Origin: Rhizobium sp. ARZ01
GTDB lineage: Bacteria; Pseudomonadota; Alphaproteobacteria; Rhizobiales; Rhizobiaceae
Reading direction: 5' to 3'
Length of the DNA: 64,000 nt
Assembly (NCBI RefSeq): GCF_014851675.1
Contig: NZ_JACVAE010000003.1
Coordinates: 1 to 64,000, forward strand
Shown here: piece after piece, positions 28,837-38,530 of the stretch
Numbering within the stretch: position 1 is the stretch's first letter
Layout of the letters: each line of letters begins with the position of its first letter
Position numbers and translations under genes: made by a program
Notes under the pieces: generated by a model
What the model saw: the letters and a program-made list of their open reading frames with translations, nothing else
Database searches by the model: none
What the model was told of the DNA's origin: nothing

Positions 28837-30237
28837 ATGAGCAATACCAAGGACTATCACGTCGCCGACATCGGTCTTGCCGACTTCGGCCGCAAGGAAA
28901 TCGCGATCGCCGAAACGGAAATGCCGGGCCTGATGGCTTGCCGCGAGGAATTCGGCGCGGCCAAGCCACTCAAGGGCGCCCGCATCACCGGCTCGCTGCA
29001 CATGACCATCCAGACGGCCGTGCTGATCGAAACGCTGGTTGCGCTCGGCGCCGAAGTGCGCTGGGCCTCGTGCAACATCTTCTCCACCCAGGATCATGCG
29101 GCAGCCGCAATCGCCGCTGCGGGCATTCCGGTCTTCGCCGTCAAGGGCGAGACGCTGGAGGAATACTGGACCTACACCGACCAGATCTTCCAGTGGGCCG
29201 ATGGCGGCCTCTCCAACATGATCCTCGACGATGGCGGCGACGCCACGATGTATATCCTGCTTGGCGCCCGCGCCGAAGCCGGCGAGGACGTGCTCTCCCT
29301 TCCGGGCTCGGAAGAGGAAGAGATCCTGTTCGCCCAGATCAAGAAGCGGCTGAAGGCTTCGCCCGGCTGGTTCACCAAGCAGCGTGATGCGATCAAGGGC
29401 GTCACCGAGGAAACCACGACCGGCGTAAACCGTCTGTACCAGCTTCAGCAGAAGGGCCTGCTGCCCTTCCCGGCGATCAACGTCAACGACTCCGTCACCA
29501 AGTCGAAGTTCGACAACAAGTACGGCTGCAAGGAATCGCTGGTCGACGGTATCCGCCGCGGTACCGACGTGATGATGGCCGGCAAGGTCGCCGTCGTCTG
29601 CGGCTATGGCGACGTCGGCAAGGGTTCGGCCGCCTCCCTTCAAGGCGCCGGCGCCCGCGTAAAGGTTACCGAGATCGACCCGATCTGCGCCCTTCAGGCC
29701 GCCATGGACGGCTTCGAGGTTGTCCAGCTCGAAGACGTCGTCAGTTCGGCCGACATCTTCATCACCACGACCGGCAACAAGGACGTCATCCGCGTCGAAC
29801 ACATGCGCGCGATGAAGGACATGGCGATCGTCGGCAACATCGGCCATTTCGACAACGAGATTCAGGTCGCCGGTCTGCGCAACCTCAAGTGGACGAACAT
29901 CAAGCCGCAGGTCGACATGATCGAGTTCCCGAAGGGCAACCGGATGATCCTCCTGTCGGAGGGTCGCCTCCTGAACCTCGGCAATGCCACCGGCCATCCG
30001 TCCTTCGTCATGTCCGCCTCGTTCTCGAACCAGGTGCTGGCCCAGATCGAGCTCTTCGCGAATACCGGCAAGTACAAGAATGAGGTCTATATCCTGCCGA
30101 AGCACCTCGACGAGAAGGTCGCCCGGCTGCACCTCGCCAAGCTCGGGGCGAAGCTGACCGAGCTTTCCCAGGAGCAGGCCGCCTACATCGGCGTCACGCC
30201 ACAGGGTCCATTCAAGGCCGAACACTACCGGTACTGA
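28837..30237 (+). CDS. ahcY: Adenosylhomocysteinase
   Basis: Hydrolyses S-adenosylhomocysteine to adenosine and homocysteine, completing the SAM cycle; 466 residues, as usual for proteobacterial enzymes with the extra insertion. Start ATG 28837 follows a TGGAGAAACGC ribosome binding site. Substrate-binding [13 protein letters not shown], the NAD+ loop [15 protein letters not shown] and the C-terminal KAEHYRY are all present. It has its own promoter/operator region upstream and a terminator downstream. Confidence 0.98.
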   Translation: MSNTKDYHVADIGLADFGRKEIAIAETEMPGLMACREEFGAAKPLKGARITGSLHMTIQTAVLIETLVALGAEVRWASCNIFSTQDHAAAAIAAAGIPVFAVKGETLEEYWTYTDQIFQWADGGLSNMILDDGGDATMYILLGARAEAGEDVLSLPGSEEEEILFAQIKKRLKASPGWFTKQRDAIKGVTEETTTGVNRLYQLQQKGLLPFPAINVNDSVTKSKFDNKYGCKESLVDGIRRGTDVMMAGKVAVVCGYGDVGKGSAASLQGAGARVKVTEIDPICALQAAMDGFEVVQLEDVVSSADIFITTTGNKDVIRVEHMRAMKDMAIVGNIGHFDNEIQVAGLRNLKWTNIKPQVDMIEFPKGNRMILLSEGRLLNLGNATGHPSFVMSASFSNQVLAQIELFANTGKYKNEVYILPKHLDEKVARLHLAKLGAKLTELSQEQAAYIGVTPQGPFKAEHYRY

Positions 30238-30270
30238 TCCTTACCCGACTTATCCACAACATGTGGTTGG

Positions 30271-30303
30271 CCGCAGCCTTGACAGGGCTGCGGCTTCTTT
30301 TTT
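30271..30303 (+). terminator. Rho-independent terminator of ahcY
   Basis: Stem CCGCAGCC / GGCTGCGG with a seven-base loop followed by CTTCTTTTTT, 34 bp past the ahcY stop. It separates ahcY from the following kinase gene, which must therefore have its own promoter in the next 200 bp. Confidence 0.92.
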
Positions 30304-30511
30304 GCCCGGCCGGCTTCCCGACGATTCGTTAAGCAAGTATGGTTATGTCGTTGATTCGACGCCGAGATGCGGACCTGGAGCGCCGCACGTCCATCAGGGA
30401 CGTACAAGGGTCGCTCCAGGGTCACGCATCCCCGTAAATCGCCTCGTTCGATCTGATGAGGTGGTCATGCGTGGGCGTCGGGTCTGGGATGTCTTGTCGA
30501 TCAGGCGGCAA

Positions 30512-33088
30512 ATGGACGGAGACATACCGGGGATGAAGTCGGAATTGAAACGAGGCCGTTTTCGGCCGGGCGACCTTGCGGGCAGGAAACATGCCAGCCA
30601 ATTTGGCGCGCTATGCCTCGCTGCGCTTTCGGGCGCACGCCGCCATGCCGGCAGGCTGCGGCTTCTTGCGTTCGGATCGGCACTTTCCAGCTTGACCAGC
30701 CCGGCATACGCTGCGGCGGAGGGCGAGGCGAGCACCCGTCTCCTCGGATCCTCTGAAGTAATTACCTTTGCCGTTCTTCTGGGCGTCGTATCCGCAGCAC
30801 TTTTCTCCGCGATCTGGATGATCCGCCAGCGCAGCAGGCTGGAAGAAGATAACCGATCCCTTCGCGCTTCGGTTTCCGACGCCAAACATCGCAATGCCCG
30901 TCTTCAGGCGCTGATCAGCGACAAGAATAGGCGCATCATTGTCTGGGACGGCCTTTCACAGAAGCCGGAACTGCTCGGGCATCTGCCTCCGGAAACTGGC
31001 GCACCTGCCGCCGATGGCGAATTCCTCGCGCTTGGCCGCTGGTTGAAGCCAAGTTCAGCGGCGGAAGCGGAACGGGCGATCGAAACGCTGCGATCGCAAG
31101 CGCAAAGCTTTGACCTGGTTGTCGAGACCAATCGCAACGAAATCATCGAAGTCCAGGGACGCGTTTCGGGTGGGCAAGCGTTCGTCCGCTTCGTCGCGCT
31201 CAACAATCTTCGCCGGGAGGCGGCGGAATTGCAGCTCGAGCGCGATCGGCTGGAGCAATCACTGACCGTGTTCCAGAACCTGCTGGATTCGCTCGACCTG
31301 CCGGTCTGGCAGCGTTCGAAGGAAGGGACACTGGTCTGGGCGAACGCGGCCTACGGCGAGGCCGTGGAGGCTCGCGATGCGCAGGAAGCCGTGCGCCAAG
31401 GCCGCGAGCTTCTGCCGGCGATTGCACGCGAAAAAATTCGCGCCACAAGCACGTTCGACGCACCCTTCCGCGACAAGATTTCCACTGTCGTGCATGGGAC
31501 GCGTGGTTTCTTCGACGTGGTCGACGCTTCCTGCATTGGCGGATCTGCTGGCATCGCTCTAAACGTGTCGGAGACTGAAGCCGTACGCGAAGAGTTGCAA
31601 CGTACCCTCAAGAGCCATGCCGAAACGCTCGACCATTTGGCAACGCCGGTGGCGATTTTTGATGGTGCACAGCGGCTACAATTCTACAATCAGGCCTTCC
31701 AGCGCCTCTGGGATCTGGACACGGCCTTCCTCGAGAGCCACCCCGACCACGGTGAGATGCTGGACCGGCTTCGTGCGGCGGCGAAGCTGCCCGAGCAACT
31801 CAACTGGCGGCAGTGGAAGGAAAGCGCCTTGGCCGTCTATCGGGCCATCGACACCCAGAGCGACCTTTGGCACCTGCCCAACGGTCAGACGTTGCGGGTT
31901 TTTGCTACCGCGCGCCCGCAGGGCGGGGCAACCTGGGTTTTCGAGAACCTGACGGAGAAGGTCGACCTCGAAACACGCTACAACACGCTGGTGCAGGTTC
32001 AGGACGAGACGATCGACCACCTTTCGGAAGGTGTCGCAGTGTTCGGGCCGGACGGGCGCATTCGGCTGTCCAACCCGGCATTCCGCGCGCTCTGGGGCAT
32101 CACCGAGGCACAGGCGCAGCCGGGAACGCACATTCGTGCCATTGAGCAGGTCTGCGCGCCGTCGTATGACGGTACCGACGGGTGGAGGCGGTTCGGCCAG
32201 ATCATCACCAGCTTCGACGACGAGCGCCCCTCCGACCGGGGCGTACTCGAGCTTTCCACGGGCTTGGTGCTCGACTTTGCCGTAACCCCACTTTCCAACG
32301 CCCAGACGATGCTGACGTTCGTCAACATCACCGACAGCGTCCGCGTGGAGCGCGCGCTTACGGAGAAGAACGAGGCCTTGCGCAAGGCCGACGCGCTGAA
32401 GAACGATTTCGTCCAGCACGTCTCCTACGAACTGCGCTCACCTCTGACGAACATCATCGGCTTCGCCGATCTCTTGAAGACGCCGTCGATCGGCACGCTC
32501 AGCGAACGGCAGGCCGAGTATGTCGACCATATCGCCACATCGTCTGCCGTTCTGCTGACGATCGTAAACGACATTCTCGACCTGGCGACCGTCGATGCTG
32601 GAATCATGGAGCTCGACCTCTCCGAGATCAACCTGTCGAGCCTGATCGACGATGTCGCGGCGGTATTCGCCGATCGGCTGCAGGAAAGTCAGGTCACGCT
32701 GGATATCAGCGTCTCGGACACACTCGGCACAATCGTCGCCGACCATCAGCGATTGAAGCAGATCCTCATCAAGCTGCTGGCGAACGCCGCAAACTTTGCG
32801 CCCGAGGGGACGGCGATCGAACTGAAATGCCGGCGTGAGGGCGAGGACCTTGCCTTCACTGTCTCCGATAGCGGTCCAGGTATCCCGCAGGACGTACTCC
32901 GCACCGTCTTCAGCCGCTTCGAGAGCCATGGCCGTCGCGGCGGCGCGGGTCTGGGCCTTTCCATCGTGGAGAGCTTTGTCAGTCTGCACCATGGTACTGT
33001 AACGATCGACAGCCGTGAGGGTGAAGGCACGCGCGTCACCTGCCGCATCCCCCCCGCCACGCTGCCAACGGTCGTGGCGGCGGAATAG
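30512..33088 (+). CDS. divL: DivL-like PAS pseudo-histidine kinase (Tyr in H-box)
   Basis: 858 residues from ATG 30512 (AGG six bases upstream; ATG 30533 also possible). A membrane segment lies at about 82-103, followed by a coiled coil, several PAS domains (about 150-610), HisKA and HATPase domains. The H-box reads HVSYELRSPLTNIIG, so the phospho-acceptor His is replaced by Tyr639. This is the hallmark of DivL, the CtrA-pathway pseudokinase of Caulobacter and rhizobia that stimulates CckA and reads DivK. The ATPase boxes DSGPGIP and GGAGLGLSIVESF are intact. Two GANTC sites (30323, 30353) lie in the upstream gap. The position next to ahcY fits my recollection of Agrobacterium divL. Confidence 0.85.
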   Translation: MDGDIPGMKSELKRGRFRPGDLAGRKHASQFGALCLAALSGARRHAGRLRLLAFGSALSSLTSPAYAAAEGEASTRLLGSSEVITFAVLLGVVSAALFSAIWMIRQRSRLEEDNRSLRASVSDAKHRNARLQALISDKNRRIIVWDGLSQKPELLGHLPPETGAPAADGEFLALGRWLKPSSAAEAERAIETLRSQAQSFDLVVETNRNEIIEVQGRVSGGQAFVRFVALNNLRREAAELQLERDRLEQSLTVFQNLLDSLDLPVWQRSKEGTLVWANAAYGEAVEARDAQEAVRQGRELLPAIAREKIRATSTFDAPFRDKISTVVHGTRGFFDVVDASCIGGSAGIALNVSETEAVREELQRTLKSHAETLDHLATPVAIFDGAQRLQFYNQAFQRLWDLDTAFLESHPDHGEMLDRLRAAAKLPEQLNWRQWKESALAVYRAIDTQSDLWHLPNGQTLRVFATARPQGGATWVFENLTEKVDLETRYNTLVQVQDETIDHLSEGVAVFGPDGRIRLSNPAFRALWGITEAQAQPGTHIRAIEQVCAPSYDGTDGWRRFGQIITSFDDERPSDRGVLELSTGLVLDFAVTPLSNAQTMLTFVNITDSVRVERALTEKNEALRKADALKNDFVQHVSYELRSPLTNIIGFADLLKTPSIGTLSERQAEYVDHIATSSAVLLTIVNDILDLATVDAGIMELDLSEINLSSLIDDVAAVFADRLQESQVTLDISVSDTLGTIVADHQRLKQILIKLLANAANFAPEGTAIELKCRREGEDLAFTVSDSGPGIPQDVLRTVFSRFESHGRRGGAGLGLSIVESFVSLHHGTVTIDSREGEGTRVTCRIPPATLPTVVAAE

Positions 33089-33092
33089 GACC

Positions 33093-34592
33093 ATGCGCGT
33101 CGATATCATCCACCTCGCGGACGAAGCGGAAACGATCCGCTTCGGCGAGGACATTGCCCGCGCGCTGCGGCCCGGCGACCTGATTGCCCTTTCCGGCGAT
33201 CTAGGGGCCGGGAAGTCGACTTTTGCCCGCGCACTGATCCGCGCCGTGGCCGACGACGAATTTCTCGAAGTACCAAGCCCGACATTCACGCTGGTACAGA
33301 GCTATGCGCTGCGCATTCCGATTGCTCATTTCGACCTCTACCGCATCGCCGAGGCAGCGGAACTGGATGAACTCGGGCTGGAGGAGGCGCTTGAGGATGG
33401 CGTCTGCCTCGTGGAATGGCCGGAACGTGCGGAGGACGCCCTGCCCGCCGAGCGCCTCACCCTGCGGTTCCTGCACGAAGGAAGCGGCCGGCGCGTGGAG
33501 ATCGAGGCCCCGGACGCCATTGCGGCCCGCGTGCGCCGCACGCTGGACCTCCGCGCATTCCTTACCGACGCCGGTTACCCGGATGCGCGCCGGCGGCACC
33601 TGACGGGCGATGCATCCGTCCGAGCCTATGAGCACGCCTACGTGGATGGCCAGCGCTTCGTCCTTATGGACTCGCCGCGCCACATACCGGGCCCGATCCT
33701 CGAGAACGGCAAATACTACCAGCAGATCGCCCATATCGCCGAGGATGTGCGCCCCTTCGTGGCGATCGCCGCCTATCTCGGCAATCGCGGCCTCGCCGCG
33801 CCTGCGGTGTTCCACCGGGACCTGGACCGCGGCATTCTGTTGCTCGAGGATCTCGGAACCGACGGCGTCCTCGATGAGGAGGGTCGGCCGATCGCCGAAC
33901 GCTACCTGGAAAGCGTGGCGTTGCTCGCCGAACTGCACCGACAACCGGCGACAGCAACGATCCCGATCGGCGATGGAACGGACTACCGCGTCCCCGATTT
34001 CGATCACGATGCGATGCAGATCGAGGTCAGCCTTCTGACCGACTGGTATTTGCCCTGGCGGACGGGACACAACGCCAGTGATACCCTGCGGGCGGAATAC
34101 CGGGCGATCTGGACCGGCCTGGTCAACCGGTTGGCCTCGGCGGAAAAAAAACTGCTCCTGCGCGACTTTCATTCGCCCAACATCATCTGGCGGCCGCAGG
34201 CGCAGGGTATCGACCGCGTCGGGATCATCGACTTCCAGGACGCGATGATCGGGCCGACCGCCTATGACGTCGCCTCGCTGGTACAGGACGCGCGCGTCGA
34301 TGTGCCTGCCGAGCTTGCCCAACGGCTGATGGAGCGGTATCTGAAGCTCCGGGCGCTGTCGGAAAACTTCGACCGCGACGCCTTTCTCGAGGCCTGGCAC
34401 ATCATGGCCGCGCAACGAAACTGCAAGCTCGTCGGCATCTGGGTCCGGCTCATGCAGCGCGACGGCAAGCCGGCCTATATGAGACATATGCCACGAACCC
34501 TGGAAAACCTGCGTATTGCGCTCGGTCATCCATGCCTCTCCCCCTTGCGCGACTGGTGCAGAAAGGCTGGAATCCTGTCCGACGAATCATAA
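33093..34592 (+). CDS. TsaE-AmgK fusion: t6A ATPase plus sugar kinase
   Basis: 499-residue two-domain protein. Residues 1 to about 150 are TsaE, the ATPase of tRNA threonylcarbamoyladenosine synthesis, with P-loop SGDLGAGKST at about 34-43 and the VPSPTFTLVQSY and HFDLYR motifs. Residues from about 165 are an aminoglycoside-phosphotransferase-fold kinase with catalytic loop LRDFHSPNIIW and metal site IIDFQDA. These resemble AmgK, the anomeric N-acetylmuramate/N-acetylglucosamine kinase. A MurU-like gene follows 6 bp later. I start at ATG 33093, four bases after the divL stop; the frame extends upstream inside divL. Such fusions recur in alphaproteobacteria, from memory. Confidence 0.88.
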   Translation: MRVDIIHLADEAETIRFGEDIARALRPGDLIALSGDLGAGKSTFARALIRAVADDEFLEVPSPTFTLVQSYALRIPIAHFDLYRIAEAAELDELGLEEALEDGVCLVEWPERAEDALPAERLTLRFLHEGSGRRVEIEAPDAIAARVRRTLDLRAFLTDAGYPDARRRHLTGDASVRAYEHAYVDGQRFVLMDSPRHIPGPILENGKYYQQIAHIAEDVRPFVAIAAYLGNRGLAAPAVFHRDLDRGILLLEDLGTDGVLDEEGRPIAERYLESVALLAELHRQPATATIPIGDGTDYRVPDFDHDAMQIEVSLLTDWYLPWRTGHNASDTLRAEYRAIWTGLVNRLASAEKKLLLRDFHSPNIIWRPQAQGIDRVGIIDFQDAMIGPTAYDVASLVQDARVDVPAELAQRLMERYLKLRALSENFDRDAFLEAWHIMAAQRNCKLVGIWVRLMQRDGKPAYMRHMPRTLENLRIALGHPCLSPLRDWCRKAGILSDES

Positions 34593-34598
34593 GGACGG

Positions 34599-35339
34599 AT
34601 GCCGGCGATGAAAATCGAAAATGCCATGGTGCTGGCGGCGGGCCTCGGTACCCGCCTGCGCCCCGTGACGGATACGATGCCGAAGCCGCTCGTGCCGATC
34701 GCGGGAAAGCCAATGATCGACTATGGCCTGGACGCGCTTGCAGCAGCTGGCGTGCGCCGCGCCGTCGTCAACATGCATCACTTCGCCGGCCAGATGATCG
34801 ATCACCTCTCGCACCGTCAGCGCCCTGAAATCCTGATCTCCGACGAAACGGATGCGCTGATGAATTCCGGCGGCGGACTTGCCAAGGGGCTGCGGCTGCT
34901 CGGACCGGAGCCAGTCTTCGTCTTGAATGCGGACCTCTTCTGGGTCGGTGAGCGCCAGGGCGAGGAGACCAACCTGCGCCGGCTCGCCTCCTTCTTCGAT
35001 CCGGCCCGGATGGACATGGCAATGCTCTGCGTCCGCCTGGAAAACACCACCGGGCACAATGGCAAGAACGACTTTTCGATGGATGCGGAGCGTCGGCTGT
35101 CACGTTACTGCGCGGATCATGGCGAACCGGTGGTTTATGCCGGTGCTATCGCGATGATGCCAGCGCTTCTCGCCGATGCGCCGGAGGAACCCTTCAATCT
35201 CAACATCTACTTCGATCGCGCCATTGCCGCCGGCCGCCTCCATGGTCTGATGCTCGATGGGCACTGGATCACCGTCGGCACCCCGGAGGCGATCACCGAG
35301 GCCGAGGCGGCTGTCGGCAAGAAGGCTGGCGCGGCATGA
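34599..35339 (+). CDS. MurU-like nucleotidyltransferase
   Basis: 246-residue sugar-1-phosphate nucleotidyltransferase. The N-terminal signature [22 protein letters not shown] and the metal-binding NADLFW are typical. In the AmgK-MurU recycling route of Pseudomonas and Caulobacter, MurU makes UDP-MurNAc from MurNAc-1-phosphate, avoiding the fosfomycin-sensitive MurA step. Placement right behind the AmgK-like domain supports that role over a mannose or glucose role. AAGGA precedes ATG 34599; ATG 34608 is an alternative. It overlaps addB by four bases. Confidence 0.85.
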   Translation: MPAMKIENAMVLAAGLGTRLRPVTDTMPKPLVPIAGKPMIDYGLDALAAAGVRRAVVNMHHFAGQMIDHLSHRQRPEILISDETDALMNSGGGLAKGLRLLGPEPVFVLNADLFWVGERQGEETNLRRLASFFDPARMDMAMLCVRLENTTGHNGKNDFSMDAERRLSRYCADHGEPVVYAGAIAMMPALLADAPEEPFNLNIYFDRAIAAGRLHGLMLDGHWITVGTPEAITEAEAAVGKKAGAA

Positions 35340-38300
35340 GCGGGCGGGCGCAGCAGGCGGGCAATGTCTATTCGATCCATCCCGGCCTGCCGTTTCTGCG
35401 AACGCTCGCGCAAAAGATCTGCGACGGCGCGATCATTTCCGGCTTTCGCTACGATCCGGAAGACCCGCTTTCGCTCGCCGACCTGACGATCTACGTGCCG
35501 ACTCGGCGATCGGCGCGAACCTTGCGATCCGAGTTCGTCGACCTGCTTGGCGGCCGTTCGGCGATCCTGCCCGTCATCCGCCCGCTCGGCGAAACCGACG
35601 ACGACAGCGGATTCTTCGACGAAACCGCCCCGGCAGCGCTCGACATGGCCGAGCCGCTGTCTGGCCCCGCGCGCCTTCTCGAACTCGCCCGGCTCGTCCT
35701 CGCCTGGCGCAACAGCCTGCCGGCGGCGATCACCGCCGTCCATGCCGAAAGCCCGCTCGTTGCCCCGGCAAGCCCGGCCGACGCGATCTGGCTTGCCCGC
35801 GAGCTAGCCGAACTCATAGACGCGATGGAGACGGAAGAGCGCGATTGGCAGGCGCTTGAGACGATCGATGCCAATGAGCATGCGCAGTGGTGGCAGCTGA
35901 CCCTGGCATTCTTGCAGATCGCCAGTGTGTTCTGGCCGCAACGGCTCGAAGAGCTTAACCGCTCCTCTCCCTCGGTCCGCCGAAATGCGACGCTGCATGC
36001 GGAAGCCGAGCACTATCGATCCTTGCCGCCCGCGGGTCCCGTGATCATCGCCGGTTCCACCGGTTCCATTCCCGCCACCGCACGCCTGATCGACGCGGTT
36101 GCCGCGATGCCGAACGGCGCCGTCGTGCTGCCCGGCCTCGACTTTTCGATGTCCTTTGAGGAGTGGCGCCTCATCGCGCACGATCCCCTGTCGGGCGAAC
36201 CTTCGCGCGAGGCATCGAACCGCAGCCACCCGCAATACGGTCTCAGCCGCCTGCTCGAGCGCCTTGGCCTCGACCGCGCAATGGTCGTTCCTCTTGGACA
36301 AGCGCAATCCGACCTCGAAACACGCGCCGGCGTGCTGTCGCGCGCGCTCTTGCCGGTTCACGCCACCGCGGGCTGGGAAGAGCAGCGCCGAAAGACAACG
36401 GAAAGCGAGCTGCGGGATGCGTTCGCCGATGTCGCGCTGGTCGAGGCGGCCAACGAGCGCGCCGAGGCGACCGCCATCGCCATCGCCCTTCGCTTGGCGC
36501 TCGAAGCCGGCGAAGAAAGCCAGGCCGCTTTGATCACACCGGACCGCAAGCTGGCGAGACGCGTCGCGATCGAACTTGCTCGTTTCGGTATCGAGGCCGA
36601 TGATTCCGCCGGCACGCCGCTGCTTTCGACGCCGCAGGGCGAACTCGTCCGGCTGCTGCTGGAAGCGACACTGCGGCCCGGCGATCCGGTCGCCCTTGTC
36701 GCCCTCCTAAAGCATCCGCTCGCGCGCTTCGGCCTGCCCGCCGAGACGATGCGCGCGGCGGCAACTGCATTGGAGCTCTATGCGCTTCGCGGTGGAACGG
36801 CGGAGGTCGACATTTCCGCGCTCGAACCCCTCTTGGACGAAGCCCTCGCCCGCCACGCCGCCGACCGCAAGCCGCCGGTCTGGCGCGAAGCGATCAGCGA
36901 CGATGCCGTGCCGCTGGCCCGCGACCTGGCACGCCGGATCGCTGCCGCGCTCGAGCCATTGGCCGGGGTGCTGGTGCGCCACAGCCGCAGCGGACGGCGC
37001 TACACCACCGCGCTCCCCATGTCGGATTGGGCCGAACGTACCGGACGGGCTCTGGAAGCCGTTGCGATCGACGAGCGTGGAAATCTCGCAGGCCTCTGGT
37101 CGGGCGAAGCTGGCGACGGCCTCGCATCACTTCTCAAGGGCGTGATGGAGGCAGAGGGCCAGCTCGAAGCGGATGGGCCGCAATGGTGTGACGCCCTAGA
37201 AGCGCTCGGCGCAAGCGAAACCGTCAAGCCACGCTCCATGCGCCATCCGCGGGTGTTTATCTTCGGGGCGCTCGAATCGCGCCTGCAGAACGTCGACACA
37301 ATCGTCATCGGCGGCCTGAACGAAGGAACCTGGCCGGGGCAGACGACCAATGACGCCTTCCTGTCGCGCGTCATGAAATCGAACATCGGGCTGGAACCGC
37401 CCGAACGCCGGATCGGCCAGCTGGCGCATGATTTCCAGATGGCCTGTGCGGCAAAGAACCTGGTGCTTACCCGGGCAATGCGCAGCGGTACCTCCCCGAC
37501 TGTCGCCTCGCGCTGGCTGCAGCGACTGCTCGCGGTCGGCGGCGAGACACTCGGCCGCGATCTGCGTAAGCGCGGCAGAGACCTTCTGCAATGGGTGGAC
37601 CTGCTGGACCAGCGGCCGCCGCAACCGCCGGCGACACGGCCCGAGCCACGCCCGCCGGCCGAGCTTCAGCCGCGCAGCTATTCCTTCAGCGAGGTCGGGC
37701 GGCTGCGCCGTGACCCCTACTCGATCTACGCGCGCCGGATCCTGCGGCTGCATCCCGTCGCTCAGTTCAATGTCGATCCGGGTGCTGCCGAGCGCGGGAC
37801 GCTCTACCACCGGATCGTCGATCGCTACGTGCGCGAGCGGTCGGGCGACGGTGCGGATACCGTGCTGATGAACCGCATCACGGCAGAAGAGTTCGACCGC
37901 ATCGCTCTGCCCCTCCACATCGACGCCGTATGGCGCCCCCGCTTTCAGGCGGTCGCCCGCGCCTTCCTTGACTGGGACACCAGGCGGCGCGTGTCGGTCG
38001 TCAAAAGTCTGACGGAAGCGCCCGCCTCGCTCGAACTCGGCATTCCCGGGTTGCGCCTGACCGGCGTCGCCGACCGGATCGACCTGCACGCCGATGGCCG
38101 TGCGGACCTGATCGACTACAAGACCGGCAGCTCGCCGTCGCTGAAGATCGCCCGCGCGCTGCTCGATCCGCAGCTCGCGCTTGAGGCCGCCGCTCTCAAG
38201 CAGGGTGGCTTCCGGGGTGTGCCGGCGACGGCACCGGCCGATCTTATCTATGTCCGGCTGAAACCCGGTGATCGCTTCAGTGACGAGAATGTCAATAACG

Positions 38301-38530
38301 AACATTCGAAGCCGACTAAGGACCGCCAGCCAAAATCGGCCGCAGATCTCGCGGACGATGCGCTCGGCGAGCTTGAAAAACTCCTGACGCAATTGCTTTC
38401 CGGACGCTACGGTTTTGCCTCGCGCGTCATTCCGGAAGCGGAACGTGATTTTGGCGGCGAGTACGACCATCTCGCCCGCGTTGCGGAATGGTCGACGGCC
38501 GAGGGCGGCGAAGGAGAGGACGATGCTTAA
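35336..38530 (+). CDS. addB: Double-strand break repair protein AddB
   Basis: Large subunit of the AddAB helicase-nuclease that processes double-strand breaks for RecA, 1064 residues. The N-terminal region has an inactivated helicase-like layout ([16 protein letters not shown]), and the C-terminal RecB-type nuclease motif is [12 protein letters not shown] with [13 protein letters not shown] upstream. I see none of the four-cysteine iron-sulfur staple of Bacillus AddB. The ATGA overlap with the MurU-like gene and the 8-bp overlap with addA suggest one transcription unit. Confidence 0.94.
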   Translation: MSGRAQQAGNVYSIHPGLPFLRTLAQKICDGAIISGFRYDPEDPLSLADLTIYVPTRRSARTLRSEFVDLLGGRSAILPVIRPLGETDDDSGFFDETAPAALDMAEPLSGPARLLELARLVLAWRNSLPAAITAVHAESPLVAPASPADAIWLARELAELIDAMETEERDWQALETIDANEHAQWWQLTLAFLQIASVFWPQRLEELNRSSPSVRRNATLHAEAEHYRSLPPAGPVIIAGSTGSIPATARLIDAVAAMPNGAVVLPGLDFSMSFEEWRLIAHDPLSGEPSREASNRSHPQYGLSRLLERLGLDRAMVVPLGQAQSDLETRAGVLSRALLPVHATAGWEEQRRKTTESELRDAFADVALVEAANERAEATAIAIALRLALEAGEESQAALITPDRKLARRVAIELARFGIEADDSAGTPLLSTPQGELVRLLLEATLRPGDPVALVALLKHPLARFGLPAETMRAAATALELYALRGGTAEVDISALEPLLDEALARHAADRKPPVWREAISDDAVPLARDLARRIAAALEPLAGVLVRHSRSGRRYTTALPMSDWAERTGRALEAVAIDERGNLAGLWSGEAGDGLASLLKGVMEAEGQLEADGPQWCDALEALGASETVKPRSMRHPRVFIFGALESRLQNVDTIVIGGLNEGTWPGQTTNDAFLSRVMKSNIGLEPPERRIGQLAHDFQMACAAKNLVLTRAMRSGTSPTVASRWLQRLLAVGGETLGRDLRKRGRDLLQWVDLLDQRPPQPPATRPEPRPPAELQPRSYSFSEVGRLRRDPYSIYARRILRLHPVAQFNVDPGAAERGTLYHRIVDRYVRERSGDGADTVLMNRITAEEFDRIALPLHIDAVWRPRFQAVARAFLDWDTRRRVSVVKSLTEAPASLELGIPGLRLTGVADRIDLHADGRADLIDYKTGSSPSLKIARALLDPQLALEAAALKQGGFRGVPATAPADLIYVRLKPGDRFSDENVNNEHSKPTKDRQPKSAADLADDALGELEKLLTQLLSGRYGFASRVIPEAERDFGGEYDHLARVAEWSTAEGGEGEDDA

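Noticed and set aside
30321..30360. CtrA box upstream of divL
   Set aside because: A TTAA occurs at 30329 but the second half is not at the required 7-base spacing; only GANTC sites remain, which are weak evidence.
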